Below, piece after piece: positions 1 through 9,679 of a stretch of DNA of 64,000 nucleotides. Under the pieces are notes generated by a model. It searched no databases and was not told the origin of the DNA. It saw only the letters and a program-made list of their open reading frames with translations. The position numbers were made by a program, and so were the translations under genes. This stretch comes from Vibrio cincinnatiensis. Lineage in GTDB: Bacteria > Pseudomonadota > Gammaproteobacteria > Enterobacterales > Vibrionaceae. Where the stretch lies: NCBI RefSeq assembly GCF_022113815.1, contig NZ_SGOM01000004.1:186001-250000 (forward strand), read 5' to 3'. Numbering within the stretch: position 1 is the first letter of the stretch; the number at the start of each line of letters is the position of its first letter.

Positions 1-124
1 CTTATGTTCTACAATAAAGGACAGGGATAGACCACCATTCACTTTTTGGTCATCAAGATTATGAAAGATAGCCGTTACCAAAATATTCGGATAGCGAATG
101 GACCATTAGGATAGGGAGTCAGGG

Positions 125-2002
125 ATGTTTAAATCATTTCGTGCAAAAATTACCGCAATAAGTGTTGGGTTAATCGTCATTTCACTGATTGTCACCGCAG
201 TGTTGAGTATTCGAGTTAGTTCTGACACTTTTCGAATGCAAATTACACGTAATTTACAGCAGCAGTTGCAAACTCAGTCAAATTCAATTTCCAACTGGAT
301 GAGTGAACGTAAAGCCATGATCACGGCAACAGGCAAGGTGATAGAGCAAACCGATCCTTTTTCAGCTTTAAAACAATTAAGTGAAGGGGGCAGTTTTTTA
401 GCTACTTACTTAGCGAGGCCGGATGGGACAGCCATCTTTTCTGATGAGTGGTTGCCTCCTAGTGATTATGACCCTCTTTCTAGGGAATGGTATCAATTAG
501 CAGTAAAACAAAGTGGGGTGGCTACCACGGCTCCTTATCTTGATGCGGACGGAGAGAATCGCTTGGTGGTGACCTTTACTCATGGTTTAGGGACAAAGGC
601 GAGCCGAGGGGTGATTGCCGGTGATGTTCCTTTAACGTTTATCATTGAAACTGTACGTGACATCGCTCCAACTCATAATAGTTTTGCTTTTTTAACGGAT
701 AAGACAGGGAAAATTATTGCCCACCCAAAACCTGAAATGACCTTCAGGCATTTACGCGATCTTAATAGCGGTTTAACGCAGGCTGTCTTGACCGAGATTC
801 AACATCAAGGAGAGCGTGAACTGAGTTTGCAAGGTCAAACTATTTATCTCACCAGTCAAGCCATTCCAGGGACAGACTGGTCGCTCAATATTGCGTTAGA
901 TAAACAAGATGCCTTATCGGGGATCTACAGCATGATTCGCTGGACTGTCATTGCCGTGGTGATCATCGGTATTGTTGCCGCTAGCATCATGTGGTTTTTC
1001 AGTGCATCAGGCTTTAAACGGCTACAAGAAGTCAGCTTAGCCATGACAGATATTGGACAAGGTGAAGGCGATTTAACCCAACGAATTACCGTACAAGGGG
1101 AGGATGAAATTGCGACGATAGCTCAAGCATTTAATGCTTTTGTGGAAAAAATTCATCGATTAGTTAATGAAGTGAATCATACGGCTCAATCCGTCTCTGC
1201 GGCATCAACCACATTAGCGGAGGTGACTCAACAAAGTGCTGGTGTTGTTGCTCAGCAAAGTTCTGAAACTGAGCAAGTTGCGACAGCGATGAATGAAATG
1301 ACGGCAACCGTACAAGAGGTAGCAAGCCATGCCAGTGAAGCAGCAAGTCAGGCATCCGAAGCGGATACACAAACAAAGCATGGACAAACCTTGTTACGTG
1401 AAACGTTGCAACAACTAAAGCATTTAGATGACACCTTGCAAGGCAGCAGTACAACCATTGCAGAACTACAAAGTGGAACACAAGATATTGTTGGAATGCT
1501 GGATGTGATCAGCACCGTGTCTGAGCAAACCAATTTATTGGCTTTGAATGCGGCCATTGAAGCTGCGCGAGCGGGAGAGCATGGACGAGGATTTGCTGTA
1601 GTTGCTGATGAAGTTCGAGGCCTTGCAGGGCGGACACAGGAAAGCACTCAGAAAATCCAAGAGGTGGTGGATCGACTCTTCAAACAAACTGAAAATGTGG
1701 TAGCTGTTATGTCACAAAGCCGCTCTGCTGCGCAAACAACCGTCACAAAAGCTGAAGACATGGCGGCACGTTTAGAGCAAATTAATCAAGCTGTTACCTT
1801 GATTGCCGATATGAATTTACAAATTGCGACCGCCGCTGAAGAGCAATCTTCCGTTGCTGAGTTGATTAACCAAAATGTCGTCAATATCAATGATCTTTCT
1901 TCACAGACAGAGCAGGCTTCCCATCATTTAATGGATGCCACACAGTCATTGACTGCTCAGGCGAATCAACTGCACGATCAGGTATCGCAATTTAAAATTT
2001 AA
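125..2002 (+). CDS. methyl-accepting chemotaxis protein, dCache-type sensor
   Basis: Transmembrane chemoreceptor that signals to CheA/CheW. Seen: a membrane segment at residues about 8-30, a periplasmic region to about 275 with the look of a double-Cache sensor, a second membrane segment near 280-300, a HAMP region, and the conserved signalling hairpin around residues 466-500 ([21 protein letters not shown]). GGGAG lies 7 bases before the ATG. The ligand cannot be told; Cache receptors of this type often bind amino acids or small carboxylates (family knowledge). It converges with the BCCT gene, with a shared terminator between them. Confidence 0.93.
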   Translation: MFKSFRAKITAISVGLIVISLIVTAVLSIRVSSDTFRMQITRNLQQQLQTQSNSISNWMSERKAMITATGKVIEQTDPFSALKQLSEGGSFLATYLARPDGTAIFSDEWLPPSDYDPLSREWYQLAVKQSGVATTAPYLDADGENRLVVTFTHGLGTKASRGVIAGDVPLTFIIETVRDIAPTHNSFAFLTDKTGKIIAHPKPEMTFRHLRDLNSGLTQAVLTEIQHQGERELSLQGQTIYLTSQAIPGTDWSLNIALDKQDALSGIYSMIRWTVIAVVIIGIVAASIMWFFSASGFKRLQEVSLAMTDIGQGEGDLTQRITVQGEDEIATIAQAFNAFVEKIHRLVNEVNHTAQSVSAASTTLAEVTQQSAGVVAQQSSETEQVATAMNEMTATVQEVASHASEAASQASEADTQTKHGQTLLRETLQQLKHLDDTLQGSSTTIAELQSGTQDIVGMLDVISTVSEQTNLLALNAAIEAARAGEHGRGFAVVADEVRGLAGRTQESTQKIQEVVDRLFKQTENVVAVMSQSRSAAQTTVTKAEDMAARLEQINQAVTLIADMNLQIATAAEEQSSVAELINQNVVNINDLSSQTEQASHHLMDATQSLTAQANQLHDQVSQFKI

Positions 2003-2014
2003 CTGAGATAAATA

Positions 2015-2045
2015 TCAAGAAAGGGGCTTAATGCCCCTTTCTTGA
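2015..2045. terminator. bidirectional terminator
   Basis: Perfect 13-bp inverted repeat (TCAAGAAAGGGGC / GCCCCTTTCTTGA) around a 5-base loop. It lies between the convergent chemoreceptor and BCCT genes and abuts the BCCT stop codon, so it can serve both. Confidence 0.85.
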
Positions 2046-3647
2046 TTAGTGAATAATCCCTTGATCTTTTGCCATTTGGTTGGCCATTTTCGGTGCTTGC
2101 CATAAGCAAGGAAGCAAAATCAGCGAAGCTGGAACCGCTGTAATGACAATAAAAGATTGCAGAGCTGAAATTCCGCCTTCTCCCATAGAAATGAGTACGA
2201 TAGCCATCGCACCCATGACCATTCCCCAAAAAGCTCGAATAGCAGCATTAGGGTTAGCATCACCGCTGATCACGACACTAATGGTATAAGTCATTGAATC
2301 GCCAGTCGTCACAATAAACGTTGTCGTTAATACGAGAAATAACAAAGAAACCAACAGTGGAAAAGGCAATTGAGCGGTGATAGCGAGTAAAGCTCCGGGT
2401 AGGTTAAAGCCTTCAAAACCATCTGCAATAACACCGGGGTTTGCTAATTCAAAAGCTAAACCACTGCCACCGACAATACTAAACCAGAAACAGGTGATTA
2501 ATGGAGCAGCAATGCTGATAGCTAAAATTAATTGACGCAGTGTGCGCCCGCGAGAAATTCGAGCAATAAAAACGGCCATCATGGGGCCATAACCAATAAA
2601 CCATCCCCAGAAAAAGACAGTCCACCAACTTAGCCAATCCGTATCAGCTCGAAACATAGCCATAGGGACAAAATTATCCACCATAGAGGCCACACCCTGC
2701 ATATAACCATCAATAATGAAGTGAGTGGGGCCGACAATAAGAATAAACAGCACTAATGCTACCGAGAGAATAATGTTATAGCGGCTAATTATTTGAATAC
2801 CTTTACTTAAACCACTTAAGGCCGAAAAGGTGTACATCGCCATAGCAAATAAAATTACAATAATTTGTGTCGTGAAGCTATCCGGAATAGCAAAGAGCAC
2901 ATTAAGGGCGTAGCTGATTTGTAAGCCGAGAAAGCCGATTGGACCAATTGTACCGGCAGCAACAGCAATAATACTTAGCGCATCAATAGTATTCGCAACC
3001 CATCCTTGAACGGCTCGTTGTCCAAGAATTGGGTAAAGTAATGTACGTGGTTTGAGCGGCAGTCCTTTATCGTAGTGTAGGTGCATCAATACCACGGATG
3101 AAAGACAGCCTAAAATCGCCCAAGCCAAAAAGCCCCAATGCATAAATGATTGCGAGAGCGCATTAATGGCCATCTTTTGAGGGGATGCCGTGCCAAAGAT
3201 AGGAGGGGCACTAATAAAGTGAGCAATCGGTTCTGCGGCGGCCCAGAAAACGCCCCCACCAGCAAGTAATGTACAAAGAATGATAGATAGCCACTTGAAG
3301 TTGTCCATTTCAGGTGCTTTTAGCCCTCCTAAACGAACAGACCCCGTTTGTGTGACAGCAAGCGTTAATCCGATGACAAAATTTGCTAAAAGTAACAGTT
3401 GCCAAAAAGCGCCAAACCCTTGGGTTGCATAGTGAAAACCTGAGTCAATCAGAGAAGTAAGAAGAGAAGGATTAACAAGCGCCAATAAAACGAACAGGGA
3501 GAGAAAGCTACCACTGAGCCATAAGACAGGATTATTAAGCTCAAGTTTTTGCTGTAATGAAAGGGAACGGGTTTGTGGGGGATGTGTGGCAGAGTAATCC
3601 GATGGTGTCATACAAGACGTTTCGGCACTCAGGTAAACTTTAGACAT
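2046..3647 (-). CDS. BCCT family (betaine/carnitine/choline-type) transporter
   Basis: Secondary transporter, usually for compatible solutes such as glycine betaine or choline. Seen: about 12 hydrophobic segments and the BCCT signature region with many Trp residues (DWLSWWTVFFWGWFIGYGP) followed by ARISRGRT. The first Met of the open frame is 15 residues upstream; I prefer the internal Met (MSKVYL), giving about 533 aa. The ribosome site is weak at either start, so the start is uncertain. Substrate is not decidable from sequence; osmoprotection is likely in a marine organism. Confidence 0.88.
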   Translation of the reverse strand: MSKVYLSAETSCMTPSDYSATHPPQTRSLSLQQKLELNNPVLWLSGSFLSLFVLLALVNPSLLTSLIDSGFHYATQGFGAFWQLLLLANFVIGLTLAVTQTGSVRLGGLKAPEMDNFKWLSIILCTLLAGGGVFWAAAEPIAHFISAPPIFGTASPQKMAINALSQSFMHWGFLAWAILGCLSSVVLMHLHYDKGLPLKPRTLLYPILGQRAVQGWVANTIDALSIIAVAAGTIGPIGFLGLQISYALNVLFAIPDSFTTQIIVILFAMAMYTFSALSGLSKGIQIISRYNIILSVALVLFILIVGPTHFIIDGYMQGVASMVDNFVPMAMFRADTDWLSWWTVFFWGWFIGYGPMMAVFIARISRGRTLRQLILAISIAAPLITCFWFSIVGGSGLAFELANPGVIADGFEGFNLPGALLAITAQLPFPLLVSLLFLVLTTTFIVTTGDSMTYTISVVISGDANPNAAIRAFWGMVMGAMAIVLISMGEGGISALQSFIVITAVPASLILLPCLWQAPKMANQMAKDQGIIH

Positions 3648-3849
3648 AAGAACTCGCTTTTGCCCCTGAATACTCAGGTGGCGTGTGAACATTCAATGCA
3701 TAAATTGTGATATGCATCATAAAACGGGGCATACTAACATAAATTAGATTGATAATGCATCGGTCTTGCTAAGCGATCAATGTATGCCACGTTCTGATTG
3801 GTTCTTATTCTTGAGTGTAGGTTGGGCTGAAGAATTTTGAAGCTAGCCA

Positions 3850-3881
3850 CTTAATGATGAGGGAGAACCCCCATCATTAAG
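3850..3881 (-). terminator. probable terminator of the AhpD-like gene
   Basis: 10-bp inverted repeat CTTAATGATG / CATCATTAAG, extendable by an inner GGG/CCC pairing. It lies just downstream of the minus-strand AhpD-like gene and upstream of the BCCT gene. There is no clear T-run. Confidence 0.5.
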
Positions 3882-3908
3882 CAAGCTGGGACTTGCCTTG
3901 ATTATTAT

Positions 3909-4250
3909 TTACTTAGCGTCAAACTCTTCAATCGCTCCTAAGGCTTGAGTGCCGTAAGTAAAGGAAGGGCCGCCACCCATCAGTACCGCAACGTTAATTA
4001 CTTCTACTAACTCTGCTTTGGTTGCTCCTGCTTTGAGGGCGGCAAACACGTGAGCGGCAATGCAGCCATCACAGCGTGCTGCAATACCAATACCCAGTGC
4101 AATCATCTCTTTTGTTTTTAGATCAAGCTCACCGGGAGCCATGGCGGCTTTATGAAGCTGCATAAAGGCGGCAAGAGTATCTGGGCTTTGCTGTTTATAC
4201 GCTTTGCCGAGGGTGTTTTGATCTTTCAGTAGTTCTGAATAAGATTTCAT
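3909..4250 (-). CDS. carboxymuconolactone decarboxylase family, AhpD-like protein
   Basis: Small all-helical protein of the CMD/AhpD superfamily. Seen: the redox motif CDGCIAAHV (Cys-x-x-Cys plus His), typical of AhpD-like alkylhydroperoxidase proteins. The open frame begins 23 codons earlier, but the internal Met (MKSYSELLKD) has AGAGG 6 bases upstream and fits the usual family length of about 110-115 aa. It stands alone between BCCT and metQ-like genes. A peroxide or thiol redox role is likely; physiological substrate unknown. Confidence 0.88.
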   Translation of the reverse strand: MKSYSELLKDQNTLGKAYKQQSPDTLAAFMQLHKAAMAPGELDLKTKEMIALGIGIAARCDGCIAAHVFAALKAGATKAELVEVINVAVLMGGGPSFTYGTQALGAIEEFDAK

Positions 4251-4445
4251 GAAAACCTCTTTGTTAGGCATATCTAAATAAGTTTTAGCTAATATAATAA
4301 GTGTGTTTAAAAAAAGCAAATATCGTTTGCCCTCTAAAATACGATTATGCCCACTTTTGGGGAATCCTTCTTAGGGTGGAAAATTCCCCACGAGACGGAT
4401 ATTGGATCAATCACCGCTTGCGTAATGAAATTTTATTCTTATTAT

Positions 4446-4461
4446 AGACATCTAGATGTCT
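4446..4461. promoter_or_regulatory. MetJ operator (two tandem met boxes)
   Basis: AGACATCTAGATGTCT is a perfect 16-bp palindrome made of two adjacent 8-bp met boxes (consensus AGACGTCT repeated). It ends 26 bases before the start of the MetQ-type lipoprotein gene. MetJ with S-adenosylmethionine binds such sites to repress methionine genes, which supports a methionine role for the downstream gene. Confidence 0.85.
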
Positions 4462-4487
4462 AATTTTAAAAAGAAAGGATGCCAAGA

Positions 4488-5282
4488 ATGAAAAAGTTTA
4501 GCCAGTGGGTATTAGGGGGCGTACTACTTGTGGGGTTAACTGCTTGTGGCCAGAAAGATCACACGGAAATTAAAGTGGGCGCAACGGTTGGTCCACATGC
4601 ACAAATAGTAGAAGCGGTAGCTAAAGAAGCCGCAAAGCAAGGTTTAACGGTAAAAGTTGTCGAATTTTCCGATTATATTACCCCGAACGCTGCACTGGAC
4701 GATGGCAGCATTGATATCAATAGCTATCAACACCAACCATTTTTAGACAACTACAACCGTAATCATGGGGCTAACCTCGTCTCGATAGGTGAATCCATCT
4801 TGATGCGGATGGGTATCTACTCTAATAAGTATCGCTCAATTGAACAGCTACCGGATCAAGCTCGTATTGCCATCCCGAATGATCCCACTAATGGTGGGCG
4901 AGGTTTATTATTATTTGCTGACGCAAATATCATCACCTTACGTGATGGAACGGGGTTTAACGCAACACTGAATGACATTGTTGAGAACCCCAAAGGGTTT
5001 CAGTTTATCGAAGTCGATGCCGCGCAATTGCCACGCACGTTAGATGAGGTTGATGCGGCAGCGATTACGATGAACTATGTGATGTCAGCCGGGCTTGACC
5101 CAAAACAGCAGGGCATTTATTTAGAATCGAAACAAGCCCCTTTAGCGGTAATGGTGATAGCTACGCGAGAAAAGGATAAAGACAACGAGGCTTATCAAAA
5201 GTTTGTCAAAATCTATCATTCGCAAGCCATTCGTGACTTTATTGCTCAAACGTTTAATGGAACCATCGAACCCGCTCAATAG
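4488..5282 (+). CDS. metQ: MetQ/NlpA family methionine-binding lipoprotein
   Basis: Substrate-binding lipoprotein of a methionine ABC importer. Seen: a signal peptide with lipobox LTAC (Cys about residue 20 from this start) and the NlpA/MetQ pattern (KVGATVGPHAQI, DINSYQHQPFLDNYN). An ATG three codons upstream exists, but AAAGGA sits 9 bases before this ATG. Unlike the usual metNIQ operon no ATPase or permease is adjacent, so it is an orphan and probably works with a MetNI encoded elsewhere. The MetJ box directly upstream strengthens the methionine assignment; D-methionine or a related thiol compound is possible. Confidence 0.88.
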   Translation: MKKFSQWVLGGVLLVGLTACGQKDHTEIKVGATVGPHAQIVEAVAKEAAKQGLTVKVVEFSDYITPNAALDDGSIDINSYQHQPFLDNYNRNHGANLVSIGESILMRMGIYSNKYRSIEQLPDQARIAIPNDPTNGGRGLLLFADANIITLRDGTGFNATLNDIVENPKGFQFIEVDAAQLPRTLDEVDAAAITMNYVMSAGLDPKQQGIYLESKQAPLAVMVIATREKDKDNEAYQKFVKIYHSQAIRDFIAQTFNGTIEPAQ

Positions 5283-5289
5283 CATTGAT

Positions 5290-5327
5290 AAAAGAACCAC
5301 GAAATTAACCCAGCGTGGTTCTTTTAT
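5290..5327 (+). terminator. rho-independent terminator of metQ-like gene
   Basis: Perfect 12-bp stem AAAAGAACCACG / CGTGGTTCTTTT with a 12-base loop, immediately after the stop codon and followed by a T-rich tail. Confidence 0.9.
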
Positions 5328-5498
5328 TTATCTCTATTATATTTTCACTTCTTGGTGAAACCTTCTATTTATTTTCTTTTTGATAGTGATTTTTATTACG
5401 AATTTTTATTTATTGTTTTATAGATATGGATCAATTTAATCACTAATTTTCATTAAACAGAATAACCACAAAATAACTATGATTACTCATAAATAAAC

Positions 5499-5612
5499 GA
5501 GGGTGTGAAAGAAGCTTCCCCAAGCCACCTCAGATATAGGAAATGAAACCGAATTCAGGTTTCACTTAAGGAAAAGATCGAAAGGAGGGGTAATTCCTTT
5601 CGGCATCATCTC
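5499..5612 (+). promoter_or_regulatory. structured 5' leader of dms operon, possible Moco-type riboswitch
   Basis: The roughly 400 bases between metQ and dmsA are AT-rich until about 5490, then turn into a GC-richer, fold-prone stretch. Seen: hairpin TGAAACC/GGTTTCA (5544-5564), perfect 8-bp hairpin CGAAAGGA/TCCTTTCG with loop GGGGTAAT (5579-5602), and possible GGG/CCC pairing at 5501-5520. Molybdenum-cofactor riboswitches are known upstream of molybdoenzyme operons, and placement and size fit. I cannot confirm the motif by eye, so the identity is inference; the structure itself is seen. Confidence 0.4.
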
Positions 5613-5686
5613 AGGAAATCCATAGCTTGTTTGGCAACCTCTCTATCACTGTGTTTGTACAGTTATACTGCGTGGGTAATGTCAAT

Positions 5687-8134
5687 ATGATCAAAAACCG
5701 ATTTAAAGCCTTACTGTCACCGGATGTCACGCGACGCGGATTTATTAAATCCAGCTCGATGCTCGGTGGACTTGCGGCCGTCACCAGTTCTCTTTCTCTT
5801 CCTTTTAAATCGACGCTTGCTCAAGCCAAAGAAACACCGCCTAAAGCGGATGAAAAAGTGGTTTGGAGTGCCTGTACGGTTAACTGTGGTAGCCGTTGTC
5901 CACTGCGCATGCACGTGGTGGATGGGGAGATAAAATGGGTAGAAACCGATAATACGGGAACGGATAACTATGCGGCGAAAGACGTACAGGTTCGGGCTTG
6001 TTTGCGTGGCCGCTCAATGCGTCGTCGAGTTTACAATCCTGACCGTCTCAAATATCCATTAAAACGAGTCGGAAAACGAGGAGAAGGGAAATTTAAACGT
6101 ATTAGCTGGGAAGAAGCGTACGACGAAATCGCCAACCATTTACAACGCATCATCGAAAATTACGGCAATGAAGCCGTCTACCTCAATTATGGTACCGGGA
6201 CATTAGGCGGTACGGTGACTCGTTCTTGGCCTCCCGGTAACACCTTACTTGCTCGGTTAATGAATTTAAAAGGTGGGTATTTAAACCACTATGGAGATTA
6301 CTCGACCGCACAAATTGCCGAAGGGCTCAATTACACCTATGGTGGTTGGGCGAATGGTAACTCGTTCTCCGACTTAGAAAATGCCAAATTGATTGTGCAA
6401 TTTGGGAATAACCCCGCAGAAACTCGTATGTCTGGTGGTGGGTTAATTCACCACTATGTGGAGAGTAAAGCCAAATCTCAGGCGCGGACGATCATTATCG
6501 ATCCGCGTTATACCGATACGGCAGGTGGCCGAGAAGATGAGTGGATTCCGATTCGTCCCGGTACAGACACCGCATTTATCTCTGCAATGGCGTATGTGAT
6601 GATCAAAGAAGAGTTGGTCGATCAACCTTTCTTAGATAAATACTGTGTGGGTTACGATGAAAAAACATTGCCAGCATCGGCTCCAGCGAACAGTGATTAT
6701 AAATCGTATATTTTAGGCCTCGGTGACGATAAAACCCCAAAAACTCCGGAATGGGCTGCAGCCATTACCGGAATTCCGGCTGACATTATTATTAAAACGG
6801 CCCGTGAAATTGGTTCGACCAAACCTTGTGCGATTCACCAAGGTTGGGGATTACAACGTACGGCCGGAGGGGAAATTGCCTCTCGTGCGGTTGCAATGTT
6901 GGCTATTTTAACCGGGAACATTGGGGTTAATGGTGGTGGAACGGGGGCTCGTGAGTCGGATTACAGCATTCCATTTGTACGTTTCCCAACCTTAGAAAAC
7001 CCAGTGAAAACCTCTATTTCCATGTTCTTATGGACCGATGCCATTGTGCGTGGTCCGGAAATGACGGCATTGAAAGATGGTGTTCGCGGTAAAGACAAGT
7101 TGGATGTGCCGATTAAGTTTATTTGGAACTATGCCAGTAACTGTTTAATTAACCAACATGCGGATATCAACCGTACCCATGACATTCTGCAAGACGACAC
7201 GGCTTGTGAAATGATTGTGGTGATTGATAACCATATGACCTCTTCTGCTAAATACGCTGATATCGTATTGCCAGATTTGACCACTTCTGAACAAGCCGAT
7301 TTCTGTATGGATGGTAAAGCGGCCAATATGCCGTATTTCATTTATGCTGACCAAGCGATTAAACCGCAATTTGAAGCGCGGGGGATTTATGAGATTTGTT
7401 CTGAGCTAGCTAAACGCCTTGGTGTGGAAAAAGCCTTTACCGAAGGGCGAGATCAAGAAGGTTGGTTACGTCATCTGTATTCAGAAACTCGAAAATTGGA
7501 CTCTAGCTTACCTGATTTTGAAACGGTTCGTCAGCAAGGCATTGTGAAGCGTACTGACCCGAACGGTCATTATGTTGCGTATAAAGCTTTCCGTGAAGAT
7601 CCACAGAATAATCCGTTGTCGACACCTTCTGGAAAAATTGAAATTTATTCAGAACGGTTGGCAGAAATCGCTGCAACCTGGGAGCTTCCTGAAGGAGATG
7701 TGATTCATCCGCTACCTGTTTATACCTCAACATTTGAAGGGTGGGATGATCCTAAGCGTTCAGAATACCCACTGCAATTAACCGGGTTCCACTTTAAAGC
7801 TCGTGTCCATTCGACTTATGGCAATGTGGACATCCTTAAAGAAGCGGCACGGCAAGAGATGTGGATTAACCCGATTGACGCCCAAGCTCGTGGGATTAAA
7901 AACGGTGATCGTGTGCGTATTTTTAATGACCGTGGAGAAACGCGTATTCATGCCAAAGTGACACCACGCATTATTCCTGGTGTTGTGGCATTAGGGGAAG
8001 GCGCTTGGTACACCCCCGATGGTCGTAAAGTCGATCAATCTGGCTCAATTAATGTGCTGACGACTCAACGACCAAGTCCATTGGCGAAAGGTAACCCTCA
8101 GCACACTAACCTTGTTCAAGTTCAGCGCGTATAA
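5687..8134 (+). CDS. dmsA: DMSO reductase-type molybdopterin oxidoreductase, catalytic subunit
   Basis: Periplasm-facing bis-MGD enzyme that reduces DMSO or a related S-/N-oxide as an anaerobic electron acceptor. Seen: a twin-arginine signal (TRRGFIK) followed by a hydrophobic stretch; the N-terminal [4Fe-4S] cysteines C63, C67, C71 and a fourth in VRACLRGRS; and a GDYSTAQ segment matching the position of the molybdenum-ligand serine in DmsA. About 815 aa is normal for the family. The frame opens 20 codons earlier, but this start puts the Tat motif at the usual distance; its ribosome site is weak. First gene of dmsABC plus chaperone. Exact substrate is inferred. Confidence 0.92.
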   Translation: MIKNRFKALLSPDVTRRGFIKSSSMLGGLAAVTSSLSLPFKSTLAQAKETPPKADEKVVWSACTVNCGSRCPLRMHVVDGEIKWVETDNTGTDNYAAKDVQVRACLRGRSMRRRVYNPDRLKYPLKRVGKRGEGKFKRISWEEAYDEIANHLQRIIENYGNEAVYLNYGTGTLGGTVTRSWPPGNTLLARLMNLKGGYLNHYGDYSTAQIAEGLNYTYGGWANGNSFSDLENAKLIVQFGNNPAETRMSGGGLIHHYVESKAKSQARTIIIDPRYTDTAGGREDEWIPIRPGTDTAFISAMAYVMIKEELVDQPFLDKYCVGYDEKTLPASAPANSDYKSYILGLGDDKTPKTPEWAAAITGIPADIIIKTAREIGSTKPCAIHQGWGLQRTAGGEIASRAVAMLAILTGNIGVNGGGTGARESDYSIPFVRFPTLENPVKTSISMFLWTDAIVRGPEMTALKDGVRGKDKLDVPIKFIWNYASNCLINQHADINRTHDILQDDTACEMIVVIDNHMTSSAKYADIVLPDLTTSEQADFCMDGKAANMPYFIYADQAIKPQFEARGIYEICSELAKRLGVEKAFTEGRDQEGWLRHLYSETRKLDSSLPDFETVRQQGIVKRTDPNGHYVAYKAFREDPQNNPLSTPSGKIEIYSERLAEIAATWELPEGDVIHPLPVYTSTFEGWDDPKRSEYPLQLTGFHFKARVHSTYGNVDILKEAARQEMWINPIDAQARGIKNGDRVRIFNDRGETRIHAKVTPRIIPGVVALGEGAWYTPDGRKVDQSGSINVLTTQRPSPLAKGNPQHTNLVQVQRV

Positions 8135-8149
8135 CCCAAGGATTAACTT

Positions 8150-8764
8150 ATGAAACAGTATGGTTTTTATATTGATTCCAGCAAATGTACGGGCTGTAAA
8201 ACGTGTCAGCTCTCTTGTAAAGACAATAAAGATTTAGGCGTTGGTGTGAACTTTCGCCGAGTGTATGACTATGAAGGGGGAAATTGGGTCGTTGAAGGGG
8301 AAACTTTCCGTCAAGACGTCTTCTCTTACTACCTTTCTATTGCTTGTAACCATTGTGATGAGCCAGCGTGTACTAAGGTTTGTCCATCGGGAGCGATGCA
8401 CAAACGGGAAGATGGTTTTGTCATTGTTGATGAAAGTGTTTGTATTGGCTGTAAGTTGTGTGCGATGTCTTGCCCTTACGGTGCACCGCAATACAACGAA
8501 GAAAAAGGCCACATGACCAAGTGTGATGGCTGTTATGAACGAGTCGAGCAAGGTTTAGAACCGATTTGTGTAGGCTCTTGCCCATTACGAGCTTTGGAGT
8601 TTGGACCGATTGATGAGTTAAGAGCAAAATATGGCACCAATGCCGATGTTGCACCGTTGCCTTCTTCTCTTATTACGAAGCCAAATATTGTGATTAAACC
8701 TAATAAGAATGCTCGTCCAACGGGTGATCAAACGGGTTTCTTAGCAAATCCGAAGGAGGTATAA
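8150..8764 (+). CDS. dmsB: DmsB-like ferredoxin electron-transfer subunit
   Basis: Carries electrons from the membrane anchor to DmsA. Seen: four cysteine clusters for [4Fe-4S] centres, including CTGCKTCQLSC near the N terminus, CNHCDEPACTKVCP, CIGCKLCAMSCPYG and CDGCYERVEQG with a late CPLRAL. Length 204 aa fits DmsB. It starts 15 bases after dmsA and stops 1 base before dmsC, so it is in the same operon. Confidence 0.95.
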   Translation: MKQYGFYIDSSKCTGCKTCQLSCKDNKDLGVGVNFRRVYDYEGGNWVVEGETFRQDVFSYYLSIACNHCDEPACTKVCPSGAMHKREDGFVIVDESVCIGCKLCAMSCPYGAPQYNEEKGHMTKCDGCYERVEQGLEPICVGSCPLRALEFGPIDELRAKYGTNADVAPLPSSLITKPNIVIKPNKNARPTGDQTGFLANPKEV

Positions 8765-8765
8765 G

Positions 8766-9611
8766 ATGGCTTGGCATGAATTTCCACTGGTGATCTTTAC
8801 TGTTTTTGCTCAAACGGCGGTGGGTGCATTTCTACTGGTGAGCTTAACACTTTTATTTGGGCGCCCAACGAAACTGCAACAATCGAATATGGTGAAAAGC
8901 CTATTCTTTGTTTGGGTTTTGATGGGAATCGGCTTTGCGGCATCGACCTTCCATTTAGGTAGCCCACTGCGTGCTTTTAATGCCTTTAATCGAGTCGGGC
9001 ACTCTTGGTTATCCAATGAAATCTTAACTGGTAGCCTATTTTTTGCGTTGGGTGGATTTTTCTGGTTAATGAGTGTACTTAACCTGGCTTCAGCCACATT
9101 GCGCAAAGGCTTGATGGTGACTGCGATGGTGATGGGCGTGGTCTTTATGTATGCCATGTCTCGTTTGTATATGATTGAGACCGTACCGACTTGGGATACA
9201 GCTTATACTCCGCTAAGCTTTGTGTTAACAGCAGTGATTGGCGGGAGTTTAGTGGCTTGTGCCCTATTAACGGGGGCAGGATATCGCACTCAAGTTGTTG
9301 AAAAACAGCTTCCTGTATTGGGAACGGTTGGCGTTGTGGTCAGTGTTCTTGCTAGCTTTATCCAACTATATGAGCTTGCCAATATTCATTCCGCGATCGT
9401 GTCAGCACAAGATCTATTGCCAAACATTGGTATGCTTAAGGGCGTACAATGGCTGCTACTCGTGGTTGCACTGGTCTTATGGTGGTGGCCAACTTGGCAT
9501 CGCTCTCAACGTGCATTACTTCCTATTTTAGCGGGAACCCTCTGTGTGTTCTTGGCGGAGTTTTTGGGGCGTGGTATTTTCTATAGCTTGCACATGACTG
9601 TCGGTTTATAA
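8766..9611 (+). CDS. dmsC: DmsC-like membrane anchor subunit
   Basis: Integral membrane subunit that oxidises menaquinol and anchors DmsAB. Seen: 281 aa with about eight hydrophobic helices; the first half has the DmsC pattern (FHLGSPLRAFNAFNRVGHSWLSNEI). GGAGG lies within the end of dmsB just before the ATG, giving a tightly coupled operon. Confidence 0.93.
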   Translation: MAWHEFPLVIFTVFAQTAVGAFLLVSLTLLFGRPTKLQQSNMVKSLFFVWVLMGIGFAASTFHLGSPLRAFNAFNRVGHSWLSNEILTGSLFFALGGFFWLMSVLNLASATLRKGLMVTAMVMGVVFMYAMSRLYMIETVPTWDTAYTPLSFVLTAVIGGSLVACALLTGAGYRTQVVEKQLPVLGTVGVVVSVLASFIQLYELANIHSAIVSAQDLLPNIGMLKGVQWLLLVVALVLWWWPTWHRSQRALLPILAGTLCVFLAEFLGRGIFYSLHMTVGL

Positions 9612-9632
9612 ACGTAACTCGACTCAATTAAT

Positions 9633-9658
9633 AAGAAGGGGGCTAATGCCTCCTTCTT
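9633..9658 (+). terminator. intra-operon hairpin, likely partial terminator
   Basis: Stem AAGAAGGGGGC / GCCTCCTTCTT (one mismatch) with a 4-base loop, followed by TTG TTC. It lies between dmsC and the chaperone gene and could lower chaperone expression relative to dmsABC. Confidence 0.6.
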
Positions 9659-9679
9659 TGTTCATTAAGAGTGTTTATT

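Noticed and set aside
5379-5392. FNR box upstream of dmsA
   Set aside because: Only one half-site (TTGAT) is good; the other arm matches poorly.
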